In this document: positions 54,415 to 61,820 of the stretch, one piece after another
How positions within the stretch are numbered: position 1 is the first letter of the stretch
How the letters are laid out: every line of letters begins with the position of its first letter
Assembly: GCF_001888185.1 (NCBI RefSeq)
Contig: NZ_CP016364.1
Span: 1,054,001-1,118,000 of the forward strand
Source of the DNA: Phaeobacter porticola
GTDB taxonomy: Bacteria; Pseudomonadota; Alphaproteobacteria; Rhodobacterales; Rhodobacteraceae
Length of the DNA: 64,000 nucleotides
Direction: 5' to 3'
Made by a program: the position numbers and the translations under genes
The notes under the pieces: model-generated
The model's database searches: none
What the model was told of the DNA's origin: nothing
The model's input: only the letters and a program-made list of their open reading frames with translations

Positions 54415-55523
54415 ATGCGTGGTTCAAACTTCATCAATGGGTCGTGGTCAGTCGACAAAGCCGGGGCATGTCATTCGGTGATCAATCCCGCCACCGGTGA
54501 GGAATTGGCAAAGGTGGCATAGGCCACCCCAGAACAGGTTGAAAGCGCCATTGGCGCTGCTTCAACCGCATTTCACACCTGGAGCCTTTCTTCGAAACAA
54601 GAGCGGATCGACTTACTTGATGCAATTGTTGCTGGATTGACGGCGCGACAGGAAGAGCTTGGTGAAACAATCCCAAAAGGAAATGGGGTTTCCGATAGAT
54701 GCAGCGGTCTCGCAACAGGCAGGTGGCGGGATCGGTGAGCTTCGCACCATGTCTGAGGCTTTTGCAAAGATGGATTTGCAATATGCTTTTACAGCCGAGG
54801 ATTCCAGCCAGCAAATCTCGCTTGAACCGGTCGGGGTTGCCGCTCTGATTCCCCCATGGAACTGGCCCCTTGCGCAGGTCACGTTGAAACTGGGGGCAGC
54901 ATTGGCTGCAGGCTGCACCTGTGTTCTGAAACCGTCCGAGATGTCGCCATTGGTTGCGATCCTGCTGGCCGATGTAAGGGACGATATTGGCGCCCCCGCC
55001 GGGGTGTTCAATCTCGTACAGGGTGATGGCGCGACAGTTGGGGCACAACTCACCGCCCATTCAAAAGTCGACATGGTTTCGATCACGGGATCAACGCGTG
55101 CGGGGCGGGCGATTTCGATTTCCGCGGCCCAAACGATCAAACGGGTCGCCCTTGAGCTTGGAGGCAAATCGCCGAGCATTGTTTTTGCTGACGCCGATTT
55201 GGACAAGGCCATTCGTGAAACGGTCGGAGCCTGTTTCCACAACACGGGCCAGAACTGTAACGCGCCCACAAGGTTGTTGGTCCAAAGACCCGTCTATCAA
55301 GACGTCCTGAATCGTATCAAAGAATTCGCACCCTCGATCCGCGTTGACATGCCGCAAGCACGTGGCGATCATCTGGGGCCTTTAATCTCCCAAACCCAGA
55401 TGGAACGGGTGCAGGCATATATTGAAGTCGCGAGGGAGGAAGCAATCGGGAAATGGACGCGAAGGTGGCAAATACGGCATCGAAGACTTCCTTGAAGCCA
55501 AGGCCATCGCCGGGTGGCCCTGA
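54415..55523 (+). pseudogene. Aldehyde dehydrogenase, inactivated
   Basis: The gene begins normally with an AAGGAAA ribosome-binding site and encodes FINGSWSVDKAGACHSVINP, then has an in-frame TAG at 54520-54522 (codon 36). The same frame continues as ATPEQVESAIGAASTAFHTW to about 54670. There a frameshift moves reading to the frame with QKEMGFPIDAA, VAALIPPWNWPLAQV, FNLVQGDGATVG, LELGGKSPSIVFADADLD and the catalytic-Cys motif GQNCNAPTRLL. After AYIEVAREEAIGK about 130 residues are missing, but the typical ALDH end KYGIEDFLEAKAIAGWP survives, stopping at 55523. So it has a nonsense mutation, a frameshift and an internal deletion. Confidence 0.9.
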
Positions 55524-56021
55524 GGCTCTCATTGGTCTGCCAATTCGGTTTTTGCGAAAACCTTGGCATTAATCGGTGTGGGACCATTTCGCTTTGGACT
55601 GCCCGCGCTGATCGGGGCTAGACAAAAAACTGACCGTCGCCACGATGTAAATGGGCGTTTTCGACACGTCGCACATGCAGGTGACAACTATTGCTTTACT
55701 CACTGGCCGAGAATTGATCTTTTTACTTGCTCACAGGTCCCCAAGATCCCGCAATCCGCGCAGCGACCGACCCTTTATCGCCACGTATCGCCGAAATGGC
55801 CGGTTCCTGCGCCGCGAGGCAGCTTAAACTATCATGCACCCGATTACTTTTTTCTGCTGCGAGCGCGCGCAGCGAAAAACACAAATTCACAGTAAGGGCT
55901 CAAAGCGGACCATCTCTACGGCGTTCACCTAAGTGGCCTCTTTAAAGCCTGCGCGGATCTCTCAAATCTCAACCCTCGCGCAAAGCTGTCATATTGCTAA
56001 CTGCGCCACAGTCTCGCACCA
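55524..56021. other. Non-coding right flank of the catabolic gene set
   Basis: About 500 bp with no supported gene; short Arg/Pro-rich frames only. Composition is mixed and AT-richer in the middle. No integrase, transposase or tRNA was recognised, and I found no obvious direct repeat shared with the left flank at 35690-36101. Confidence 0.5.
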
Positions 56022-56052
56022 ACAAAAAAGGCCCGCACAGGTGCAGGCCTTC
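56022..56052 (-). terminator. Rho-independent terminator of the MoxR gene
   Basis: On the minus strand, AAGGCCTGCAC and GTGCGGGCCTT form an 11-bp stem (one T-G pair) with a 2-nt loop, followed by TTTTTTGTT. It starts 25 bp after the stop of the gene at 56077-56916. Confidence 0.88.
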
Positions 56053-56076
56053 TTATCTCTCACATTGTCAGGGCGG

Positions 56077-56916
56077 TCAGCGACGCCCTCTCGCCATGAA
56101 GGCGAGCCGCTCGAACAGATGCACATCCTGTTCGTTCTTCAACAACGCGCCGTGCAGTTTCGGCAGCGCATCCGCGCCATCGCGTTTCAGATCCTCAGCT
56201 GTCAGATCCTCGGCCAGCAGCAGCTTCAGCCAGTCCAGCACCTCCGACGTTGATGGCTTCTTCTTCAGCCCAGCGGTGTCGCGGATCTCGTAGAACTGCG
56301 TCAACGCGGTGGTCAGCAGGCTGTCCTTGATGCCGGGGTGATGCACCTCGACGATCTTGCGCATGGTCTCGGCATCGGGGAACTGGATGTAGTGAAAGAA
56401 GCACCGACGCAGAAACGCGTCCGGCAGTTCCTTTTCATTGTTGGAGGTGATGATCATAATCGGGCGCTGTTTGGCCCGGATCGTCTCGCCGGTCTCGTAG
56501 ACGTGGAACTCCATCTTATCGAGCTCCTGCAACAGATCATTCGGAAACTCGATATCGGCTTTGTCGATCTCATCAATCAGCAGAACCACCTTCTCGTCAG
56601 CGTCAAACGCCTCCCAAAGCTTGCCGCGTTTGATGTAGTTTTTGACGTCATGCACCCGCTCATCGCCCAGCTGGCTGTCGCGCAACCGGCTGACCGCATC
56701 ATATTCATAGAGCCCCTGCTGGGCGCGGGTGGTGGATTTCACATTCCACTCAATCATCCGCAGCCCCAGCGCATCGGCCACCTGCCGCGCCAGCTCTGTC
56801 TTGCCGGTGCCCGGTTCCCCCTTGACCAGCAGCGGACGCTCCAATGTAACGGCCGCATTTACCGCGATCTTCAGATCCTCTGTCGCGACGTAATCCTTAG
56901 TGCCCTGAAACTGCAT
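56077..56916 (-). CDS. MoxR-family AAA+ ATPase (second copy)
   Basis: A 279-residue AAA+ ATPase with Walker A VKGEPGTGKTELARQVA (about residues 36-52), Walker B VVLLIDEIDKADIEFPNDLLQEL, and the sensor region IMIITSNNEKELPDAFLRRC. This form is usually encoded next to the CoxE-like VWA protein seen at 31781-32965. It is divergent from dksA. Its client is unknown; chaperone-like remodelling of a metalloenzyme is the usual role. Confidence 0.88.
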   Translation of the reverse strand: MQFQGTKDYVATEDLKIAVNAAVTLERPLLVKGEPGTGKTELARQVADALGLRMIEWNVKSTTRAQQGLYEYDAVSRLRDSQLGDERVHDVKNYIKRGKLWEAFDADEKVVLLIDEIDKADIEFPNDLLQELDKMEFHVYETGETIRAKQRPIMIITSNNEKELPDAFLRRCFFHYIQFPDAETMRKIVEVHHPGIKDSLLTTALTQFYEIRDTAGLKKKPSTSEVLDWLKLLLAEDLTAEDLKRDGADALPKLHGALLKNEQDVHLFERLAFMARGRR

Positions 56917-57110
56917 CTTTTTCCCTGTCTCATTGCCTCGCTACAACCCCTGAGGGCGCGCTTATGCAGGTTTTAACCTTTTGTCCTTACTATTGTGTAG
57001 TGACAATCGCTTGCGCAGGGGATAAACGCTGCGGCATGCGGGGGGAGCCGCTGAGTTTGTAAACAATACCGAGGAAGACCGGCAGTATGGGGCAAACCAA
57101 AGGTAGCGAA

Positions 57111-57533
57111 ATGAAGCAAGAAGTGTTTCTGCCGGATGATTATCGTCCAGCTGATAATGAACCCTTCATGAATGACCGGCAGCAGGAATATTTCCGTCGC
57201 AAGCTGCATGACTGGAAGCAAGAACTCCTGGCCGAGAGTCGCGACACGATTGAGGGGTTGCAGGACAACACCCGCAATATCCCTGATGTTGCTGACCGCG
57301 CCAGTGAAGAAACAGATCGGGCGCTGGAATTGCGCACCCGGGACCGCCAGCGCAAGCTGGTTGCCAAGATCGACTCGGCGATCCGCCGCATCGACGAAGG
57401 GGAATACGGCTACTGCGAAGTCACCGGTGAGCCGATCTCTCTCAAACGTCTGGATGCCCGACCCATCGCCACGATGAGCCTTGAGGCGCAGGAACGCCAC
57501 GAGCGCCGGGAAAAAGTCCACCGCGACGACTGA
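57111..57533 (+). CDS. dksA: RNA polymerase-binding transcription factor DksA
   Basis: DksA binds in the RNA polymerase secondary channel and works with ppGpp. The 140-residue protein has the coiled coil (about residues 18-88, with NIPDVADRASEETDRALELRTRDRQ holding the DxxDxA tip) and the globular end YGYCEVTGEPISLKRLDARP. Only one of the four zinc-finger Cys remains, as in Rhodobacter DksA, which is active without a full zinc site. The ATG at 57111 has an AAAGG site; an in-frame ATG at 57087 would add eight residues. Confidence 0.92.
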   Translation: MKQEVFLPDDYRPADNEPFMNDRQQEYFRRKLHDWKQELLAESRDTIEGLQDNTRNIPDVADRASEETDRALELRTRDRQRKLVAKIDSAIRRIDEGEYGYCEVTGEPISLKRLDARPIATMSLEAQERHERREKVHRDD

Positions 57534-57560
57534 TTTTCTTGCATTTGTAAAAAAAATCAT

Positions 57561-57591
57561 AACGCCGGGGCCTGTTGCTCCGGCGTTTTTC
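57561..57591 (+). terminator. Rho-independent terminator of dksA
   Basis: AACGCCGG (57561-57568) pairs with CCGGCGTT (57580-57587) around an 11-nt loop and is followed by TTT. It is 28 bp after the dksA stop. Confidence 0.85.
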
Positions 57592-57652
57592 GTTTATCTG
57601 GGGGTATCGCGCGGCCAGAACGGACCGGCCTGTGTGCAGATGGCGGGACAAG

Positions 57653-58882
57653 ATGAGACTGACAGACCGAAAAATCACCATCATCGGTGCGGGCATTGGC
57701 GGGCTGGCGGCAGCGCTGGCCTTCAGTCGGCAGGGCGCAAAGGTCACGGTGCTGGAGCAGGCCGAGGCGATTTCCGAGGTCGGGGCCGGTATCCAGATCA
57801 GCCCCAACGGGGTGGCGGTTCTGCGGGCTCTGGGCCTGGCAGATGATCTGGCTTGGGGTGCGCCACGGGCCCGCGCCGTGGTGCTGCGCAGCCACCGGCA
57901 GGGCCGCAAAGTTCTGCGGCTCGATCTGGATCAATATGCCGGCCCGGGACAGAACTTCTATTTTGTGCACCGCGCCGATCTGATCAATCTTCTGGCCGAT
58001 GCGGCGCGTCAGCAGGGCGTCAAAGTACGGCTTTTGCAAAAGGTCGACCGCGTCACAAGCGGTGTGCGGCCCGTGGTGCATCTGGCCAATGGCGCGCAAT
58101 GTGGTGGCGACTTGGTCATCGGCGCGGATGGCCTGCACTCTAAGGCGCGCGCGGCTCTGAACGGCATCACCACGCCGCGCTTTACCGGTCAGGTCGCCTG
58201 GCGCGCCACGGTTGCCAATCTGCAAAACCACCCTGCCGAGGCGCAGGTCTTTATGGGGCCGGGGCGTCATCTCGTGACCTATCCGCTGCGCGATAGCAGT
58301 CTTATGAACATCGTCGCCGTACAAGAGCGTAAGGAATGGGCCGACGAAAGCTGGCACCTCAAGGACGACCCGGACAATCTCAGGGCGGCGTTTCGCGGCT
58401 TTGGCGGCGGTGCAGGTGCAGTGTTGGAGCAGGTGGAGGAAGCCGCGCTTTGGGGCTTGTTCCGTCACCCGGTTGCAGAGGTCTGGCATCAGGGGTCGCT
58501 GGCGATCATGGGGGATGCGGCGCATCCCACGTTGCCGTTCATGGCACAGGGCGCAAATATGGCGTTAGAGGATGCCTGGGTTCTGGTTGATGCGCTGCGC
58601 AAGGGCAGCAGCACCGAGGACGGCCTTGCTGCCTATCAGGCCCGCCGCCGCGACCGGGTCGCAAAGGTCGTCGATGCCGCCACCGGCAATGCCTGGAAGT
58701 ACCATCTGCGTCAGCCACTTGCCTGGCCTGCGCATCAGATCCTGCGTCTTGGTGGACGGCTTGCGCCACAGCGCATGGTGCAGCAGTTCGATTGGATCTA
58801 TGGCCATGATGTCACCGGGGGTACAGCGGCCCCGGCAGAAAATGATCCAGGGGCAGGCGGGCCCATCACCACGCTGGCCTGA
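57653..58882 (+). CDS. FAD-dependent monooxygenase (salicylate hydroxylase-like)
   Basis: A 409-residue class A flavoprotein monooxygenase. It has the GxGxxG motif ITIIGAGIGGLAAAL (about residues 9-23), the DG motif VIGADGLHSKAR (about 154-165) and the GD motif IMGDAAHPTLPFMAQGANMALED (about 283-305). These are the markers of para-hydroxybenzoate/salicylate hydroxylase relatives, which hydroxylate aromatics with NAD(P)H and O2. The ATG at 57653 puts the Rossmann motif in the usual place. The substrate is not known; no aromatic-ring cleavage genes are adjacent. Confidence 0.88.
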   Translation: MRLTDRKITIIGAGIGGLAAALAFSRQGAKVTVLEQAEAISEVGAGIQISPNGVAVLRALGLADDLAWGAPRARAVVLRSHRQGRKVLRLDLDQYAGPGQNFYFVHRADLINLLADAARQQGVKVRLLQKVDRVTSGVRPVVHLANGAQCGGDLVIGADGLHSKARAALNGITTPRFTGQVAWRATVANLQNHPAEAQVFMGPGRHLVTYPLRDSSLMNIVAVQERKEWADESWHLKDDPDNLRAAFRGFGGGAGAVLEQVEEAALWGLFRHPVAEVWHQGSLAIMGDAAHPTLPFMAQGANMALEDAWVLVDALRKGSSTEDGLAAYQARRRDRVAKVVDAATGNAWKYHLRQPLAWPAHQILRLGGRLAPQRMVQQFDWIYGHDVTGGTAAPAENDPGAGGPITTLA

Positions 58883-58907
58883 CCAGCTGATCTGATGACT
58901 GCGCCGC

Positions 58908-59897
58908 TTAGATCGCTGCGGAGCTGAGCGTGTCCAGAACGGGTTTGTTGTTCTTTAGATGGCGCGCGACCAGCTGACGTTGTTGCCGCCCGTTTGGAAT
59001 ATGGCAGGCAGAGCGGATCGCACAGCCACCGTTCAGCACCTGTGGAAACAGCAGTGCGATCTCTTCATGCGCTTCCGGCGTCAATGTCTTCAGCGCTTCA
59101 GCCCCGGTATAAAGGCTCTCGGTTGGCGCCCCCTCAGCATAGAGGATTTCATGCTGGCCAAACAGCAGATGAAAATACTCTACATCGCCGGGACAAGGCT
59201 CAACAAAGATACCGGGCAGGTCCGTCAGGCGAATGGCGGCCACCAGCACTTCGGTCTCTCCGAACATGCGTTCAGCGATTTTCGAAGACACCAGCATACG
59301 GTGCTGCCGCGACACCAGAAGATCCCGTGTCGGCAACCCATTCCCCAAAGCGCCAGCAGTGATCCGGACGGGCCTCAGCTTGATGTTCTCCCGCACCTCT
59401 TTGGCAGATAGGGCGCGGCTCATGACCAGATGCAGCGGTTTGAAATCACCATCAGCGGTCAACACTCTGCTGCCCGCAGTCAGCGCCTCGACGGGCATGC
59501 GCCCCTGATCTGTTTCAATCAGCGTTCCACGGGTGAAGCAGGTGATTTCCGTATAGTTCCAACCTGTTGTGTGGCTTTGGTAATTGCCGAGGGTTGCCCC
59601 CACGGTGAAATCTGAATCCGGTGCCGGCACAAAATACCAGTTTCCACCGGTATTGAAGAAATAGAATGTCTCGACATGCGAGATGCCATTGGTATCCGTG
59701 AACGACGCGTCAATGGCGTAAGGGGTGCTGGATGTACCCCCAAATGGGCCGCCGTTGATGCTGATGGATTCATTCCCATCTCCGCCACCCTGATAGGTGG
59801 CGTCGTCATCATCAAGCGTGGCCGAATAGGAGGTGTTGTACTGGGCATTATATCCCGTACCGCTCCATCTAAATGCTGTGACAGAATACTGTGGCAT
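58908..59897 (-). CDS. Hint-domain protein with N-terminal beta domain
   Basis: A 329-residue protein. Residues 1-118 are rich in Thr, Ser, Gly and aromatic residues, like a secreted beta-sandwich or adhesin segment. A Hint domain starts at CFTRGTLIETDQGRMPVEALTAG (Cys about residue 120), with GSRVLTADGDFKPL, the SRQHRMLV box and VEYFHLLFGQHEILYAEG. The C-terminal 60 residues are helical. It closely follows a short gene on the same strand (4 bp gap). Secretion or autoprocessing is possible; there is no clear C-terminal Asn for splicing. Confidence 0.85.
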   Translation of the reverse strand: MPQYSVTAFRWSGTGYNAQYNTSYSATLDDDDATYQGGGDGNESISINGGPFGGTSSTPYAIDASFTDTNGISHVETFYFFNTGGNWYFVPAPDSDFTVGATLGNYQSHTTGWNYTEITCFTRGTLIETDQGRMPVEALTAGSRVLTADGDFKPLHLVMSRALSAKEVRENIKLRPVRITAGALGNGLPTRDLLVSRQHRMLVSSKIAERMFGETEVLVAAIRLTDLPGIFVEPCPGDVEYFHLLFGQHEILYAEGAPTESLYTGAEALKTLTPEAHEEIALLFPQVLNGGCAIRSACHIPNGRQQRQLVARHLKNNKPVLDTLSSAAI

Positions 59898-59901
59898 GAA
59901 T

Positions 59902-60123
59902 CTATCGTTTCGCCCTGGCTTGCTGATCTTTTTCGTCGGCCAGCGTTTCGAACAGGTGCCGCAGGCCGTGAGAATCCAGTTTGTACTTTATAGAATCCTG
60001 CCCAAGAACCTCTTCGGCCCGCTGGCGCTCTGATACGTCCACATCGACGCTGCCAAGAATTTCAAGCTCAGCACAGAATTCGGTGTTTTTATCTGTCACG
60101 CTTGCGGACCTCTGCTCACTCAT
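59902..60123 (-). CDS. 73-residue hypothetical protein upstream of the Hint gene
   Basis: A small acidic/basic mixed protein (SERQRAEEVLGQDSIKYKL and LRHLFETLADEKDQQ regions), predicted to be helical, without signal or membrane segment. It ends 4 bp before the Hint-domain start, so both probably share a transcript. I recognise no family. Support comes from the spacing and the lack of competing frames. Confidence 0.55.
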   Translation of the reverse strand: MSEQRSASVTDKNTEFCAELEILGSVDVDVSERQRAEEVLGQDSIKYKLDSHGLRHLFETLADEKDQQARAKR

Positions 60124-60314
60124 ACGGACTGAGTCTATTCTGTCGTTCAGAGTCTGGCAACTTTTTCAAACATATAGTTAACGCGTAGTGGCGCGTTTCT
60201 GCAGCGGTGCTGCCATTATGTCTGTATGACGTTTGAGCAGGAATAACAGATTTCCCAGTTTGGATGCTGGTGGAGTGTTGCGCGACGTCTTGCGCAGTGG
60301 TCCTGAACCGCTGG

Positions 60315-61121
60315 TCAAAGATCCAGATCCACCCAGACCGGTACGTGGTCAGATGGTTTATCGCGGCCGCGTACGTTCTTGTCGATCTGGCAATCGCGCA
60401 GCAGATCGGCGGCCTGCGGGCTGAGCAGGAAATGGTCAATGCGAATGCCATTGTCGCGGTTCCACGCCCCAGCCTGATAATCCCAGAAAGAATAATGCCC
60501 CGGTCCCTGATGGCGCGCGCGGAACGCTTCGGTAAAGCCGAGCGCCATGATCCGCTGGAACGCCGCCCGGCTTTCGGGGCGGTGCAGCGCGTCGTCTTTC
60601 CAGGCGCCGGGCGTCTTGGCATCCTCAGCCTGCGGAATGATGTTGTAATCCCCGGCCATCAAGGCTGGCATTTCCTCGGCCAACAGATCCTGTGCACGCT
60701 GCCGTAGCCGCTCCATCCAGGCCAGTTTATAGGCGTATTTGCCACCCTCAACCGGCTGGCCATCCTCGGTCAGTTCAACCGGATTGCCATTGGGCAGATA
60801 CAGCCCGCAGATGCGGATTGCCTGTTTGCCCACCACTGTGGCCTCGATCCAGCGCGCCTGTTCGTCGCTGTCATCACCGGGCAGGCCGCGGCGCACGTCT
60901 TCTAGTGGCAGTTTGGACAGGATAGCCACCCCGTTAAAACTCTTCTGACCGTGGGTTTCGACGTTGTAGCCGCGATCTTCGAACAGCTCGCGCGGAAAGG
61001 CCTCGTCGACAGATTTGATCTCTTGCAACACCACCACATCGGGCTGCGTCTCGTCCAGCCATTCCGGCAGCGCATTGATGCGGGCCTTGATACCATTGAT
61101 GTTGAAAGTGGCGATTTTCAT
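60315..61121 (-). CDS. xthA: Exodeoxyribonuclease III
   Basis: AP endonuclease and 3'-5' exonuclease of base-excision repair. The 268-residue protein has KIATFNINGIKAR, the metal-binding Glu in VVLQEIKSVDEAF, LYLPNGNP, the catalytic GDYNIIP, and the final SDHVPVWVDL with Asp-His. The ATG at 61121 begins directly with the family's first strand; the 39 upstream codons of open frame are not supported. Confidence 0.93.
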   Translation of the reverse strand: MKIATFNINGIKARINALPEWLDETQPDVVVLQEIKSVDEAFPRELFEDRGYNVETHGQKSFNGVAILSKLPLEDVRRGLPGDDSDEQARWIEATVVGKQAIRICGLYLPNGNPVELTEDGQPVEGGKYAYKLAWMERLRQRAQDLLAEEMPALMAGDYNIIPQAEDAKTPGAWKDDALHRPESRAAFQRIMALGFTEAFRARHQGPGHYSFWDYQAGAWNRDNGIRIDHFLLSPQAADLLRDCQIDKNVRGRDKPSDHVPVWVDLDL

Positions 61122-61542
61122 GTCGGGTCTCCTGCCTGCATGGCCCAGAATGGGTGCGCCCGATCTATCGCCCAATCCGGACAAGGGGGCAAGGGCGAGG
61201 GGTTGCGGTGAATGGGAAAGACCAGAGCCAGCCACCACTGTCGAATCATCGCTTGGCGGTGTCCAGCACAGAGCAGCGTTGACCTTTGTAGGGCGGGGTT
61301 TTGCAACCTTGCAGAGATCACCTGTGGCGTGGGGCGATTGCTTTGTATGGCTGCGCGTGTGGATAGGTCTGTGGTCAACTTATGTAGAACTACGGGATTC
61401 GACGTTAGATCAGCGTATTCGACATTGTTTCTCATCCGTTTTTTCATCGTAAAAACAACCAATAGGCGTATTTCTCTATTGCTGATCTGGCAACCTCTGC
61501 CAATCGTCGAGGAGTGTTTTCACCTAGAACGGGAGACGATCC
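61122..61542. other. Divergent promoter region between xthA and the FSSGS peptide gene
   Basis: 421 bp. 61380-61500 is clearly AT-rich for this genome and should contain the promoter of the plus-strand peptide gene. Overlapping frames on both strands lack ribosome-binding sites and family resemblance, so I call no gene. Confidence 0.5.
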
Positions 61543-61779
61543 ATGACCACATCAACCAACCGCCGCCAAACTCTTGCACCACAGGCGGCGACCCCGCTGA
61601 CTGACCTTCATGTGGGCGACGGGGCTGCGATGTTCTCCTCCGGCTCGCTTTGCCGGGATGCCTCTGCTGACATGGTTGAGGGCGGCGGCACATCGCTGTT
61701 TTCCTCCGGCTCGGCGCCGCAGGACGACCGGGCCATGATCTCCGGCGCGGCCAGCGGCCTGTTTTCGTCGGGCAGCTAA
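61543..61779 (+). CDS. 78-residue peptide with three FSSGS motifs, precursor-like
   Basis: A short protein with a Thr/Arg/Gln-rich leader-like start (about residues 1-28) followed by three spaced motifs: AMFSSGS, SLFSSGS and, as the very last residues, GLFSSGS. Spacers are acidic and Gly/Ala-rich, and one contains a single Cys (SLCRDAS). Repeated short cores at regular spacing with one at the exact C-terminus are typical of multi-core ribosomal peptide precursors or of repeated recognition tags. The ATG has a GGGAGACG ribosome-binding site. The next gene, 42 bp downstream, is the likely partner. Confidence 0.75.
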   Translation: MTTSTNRRQTLAPQAATPLTDLHVGDGAAMFSSGSLCRDASADMVEGGGTSLFSSGSAPQDDRAMISGAASGLFSSGS

Positions 61780-61820
61780 ACCACGATGACCCTGTGCCAC
61801 GCCCGATTGGCGATCCAGTC

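Noticed and set aside
36102-55523. Reading the gene set as a sulfopropanediol (DHPS) pathway because of the HisD-family enzyme
   Set aside because: No sulfolactate sulfolyase, cysteate lyase, sulfite exporter or other sulfonate gene is present, and the importer is of the CUT1 sugar type.
55985-56010. tRNA-like stretch on the minus strand (GTGGCGCAGTTAGCAAT)
   Set aside because: No acceptor stem, anticodon arm or T-loop can be folded around it.
57557-58525. 322-codon minus-strand open frame opposite the flavin monooxygenase
   Set aside because: Shadow; the plus-strand frame has all three flavoprotein motifs.
61118-61462. 114-codon minus-strand open frame upstream of xthA
   Set aside because: Runs through the likely promoter region, has no ribosome-binding site and no family resemblance.
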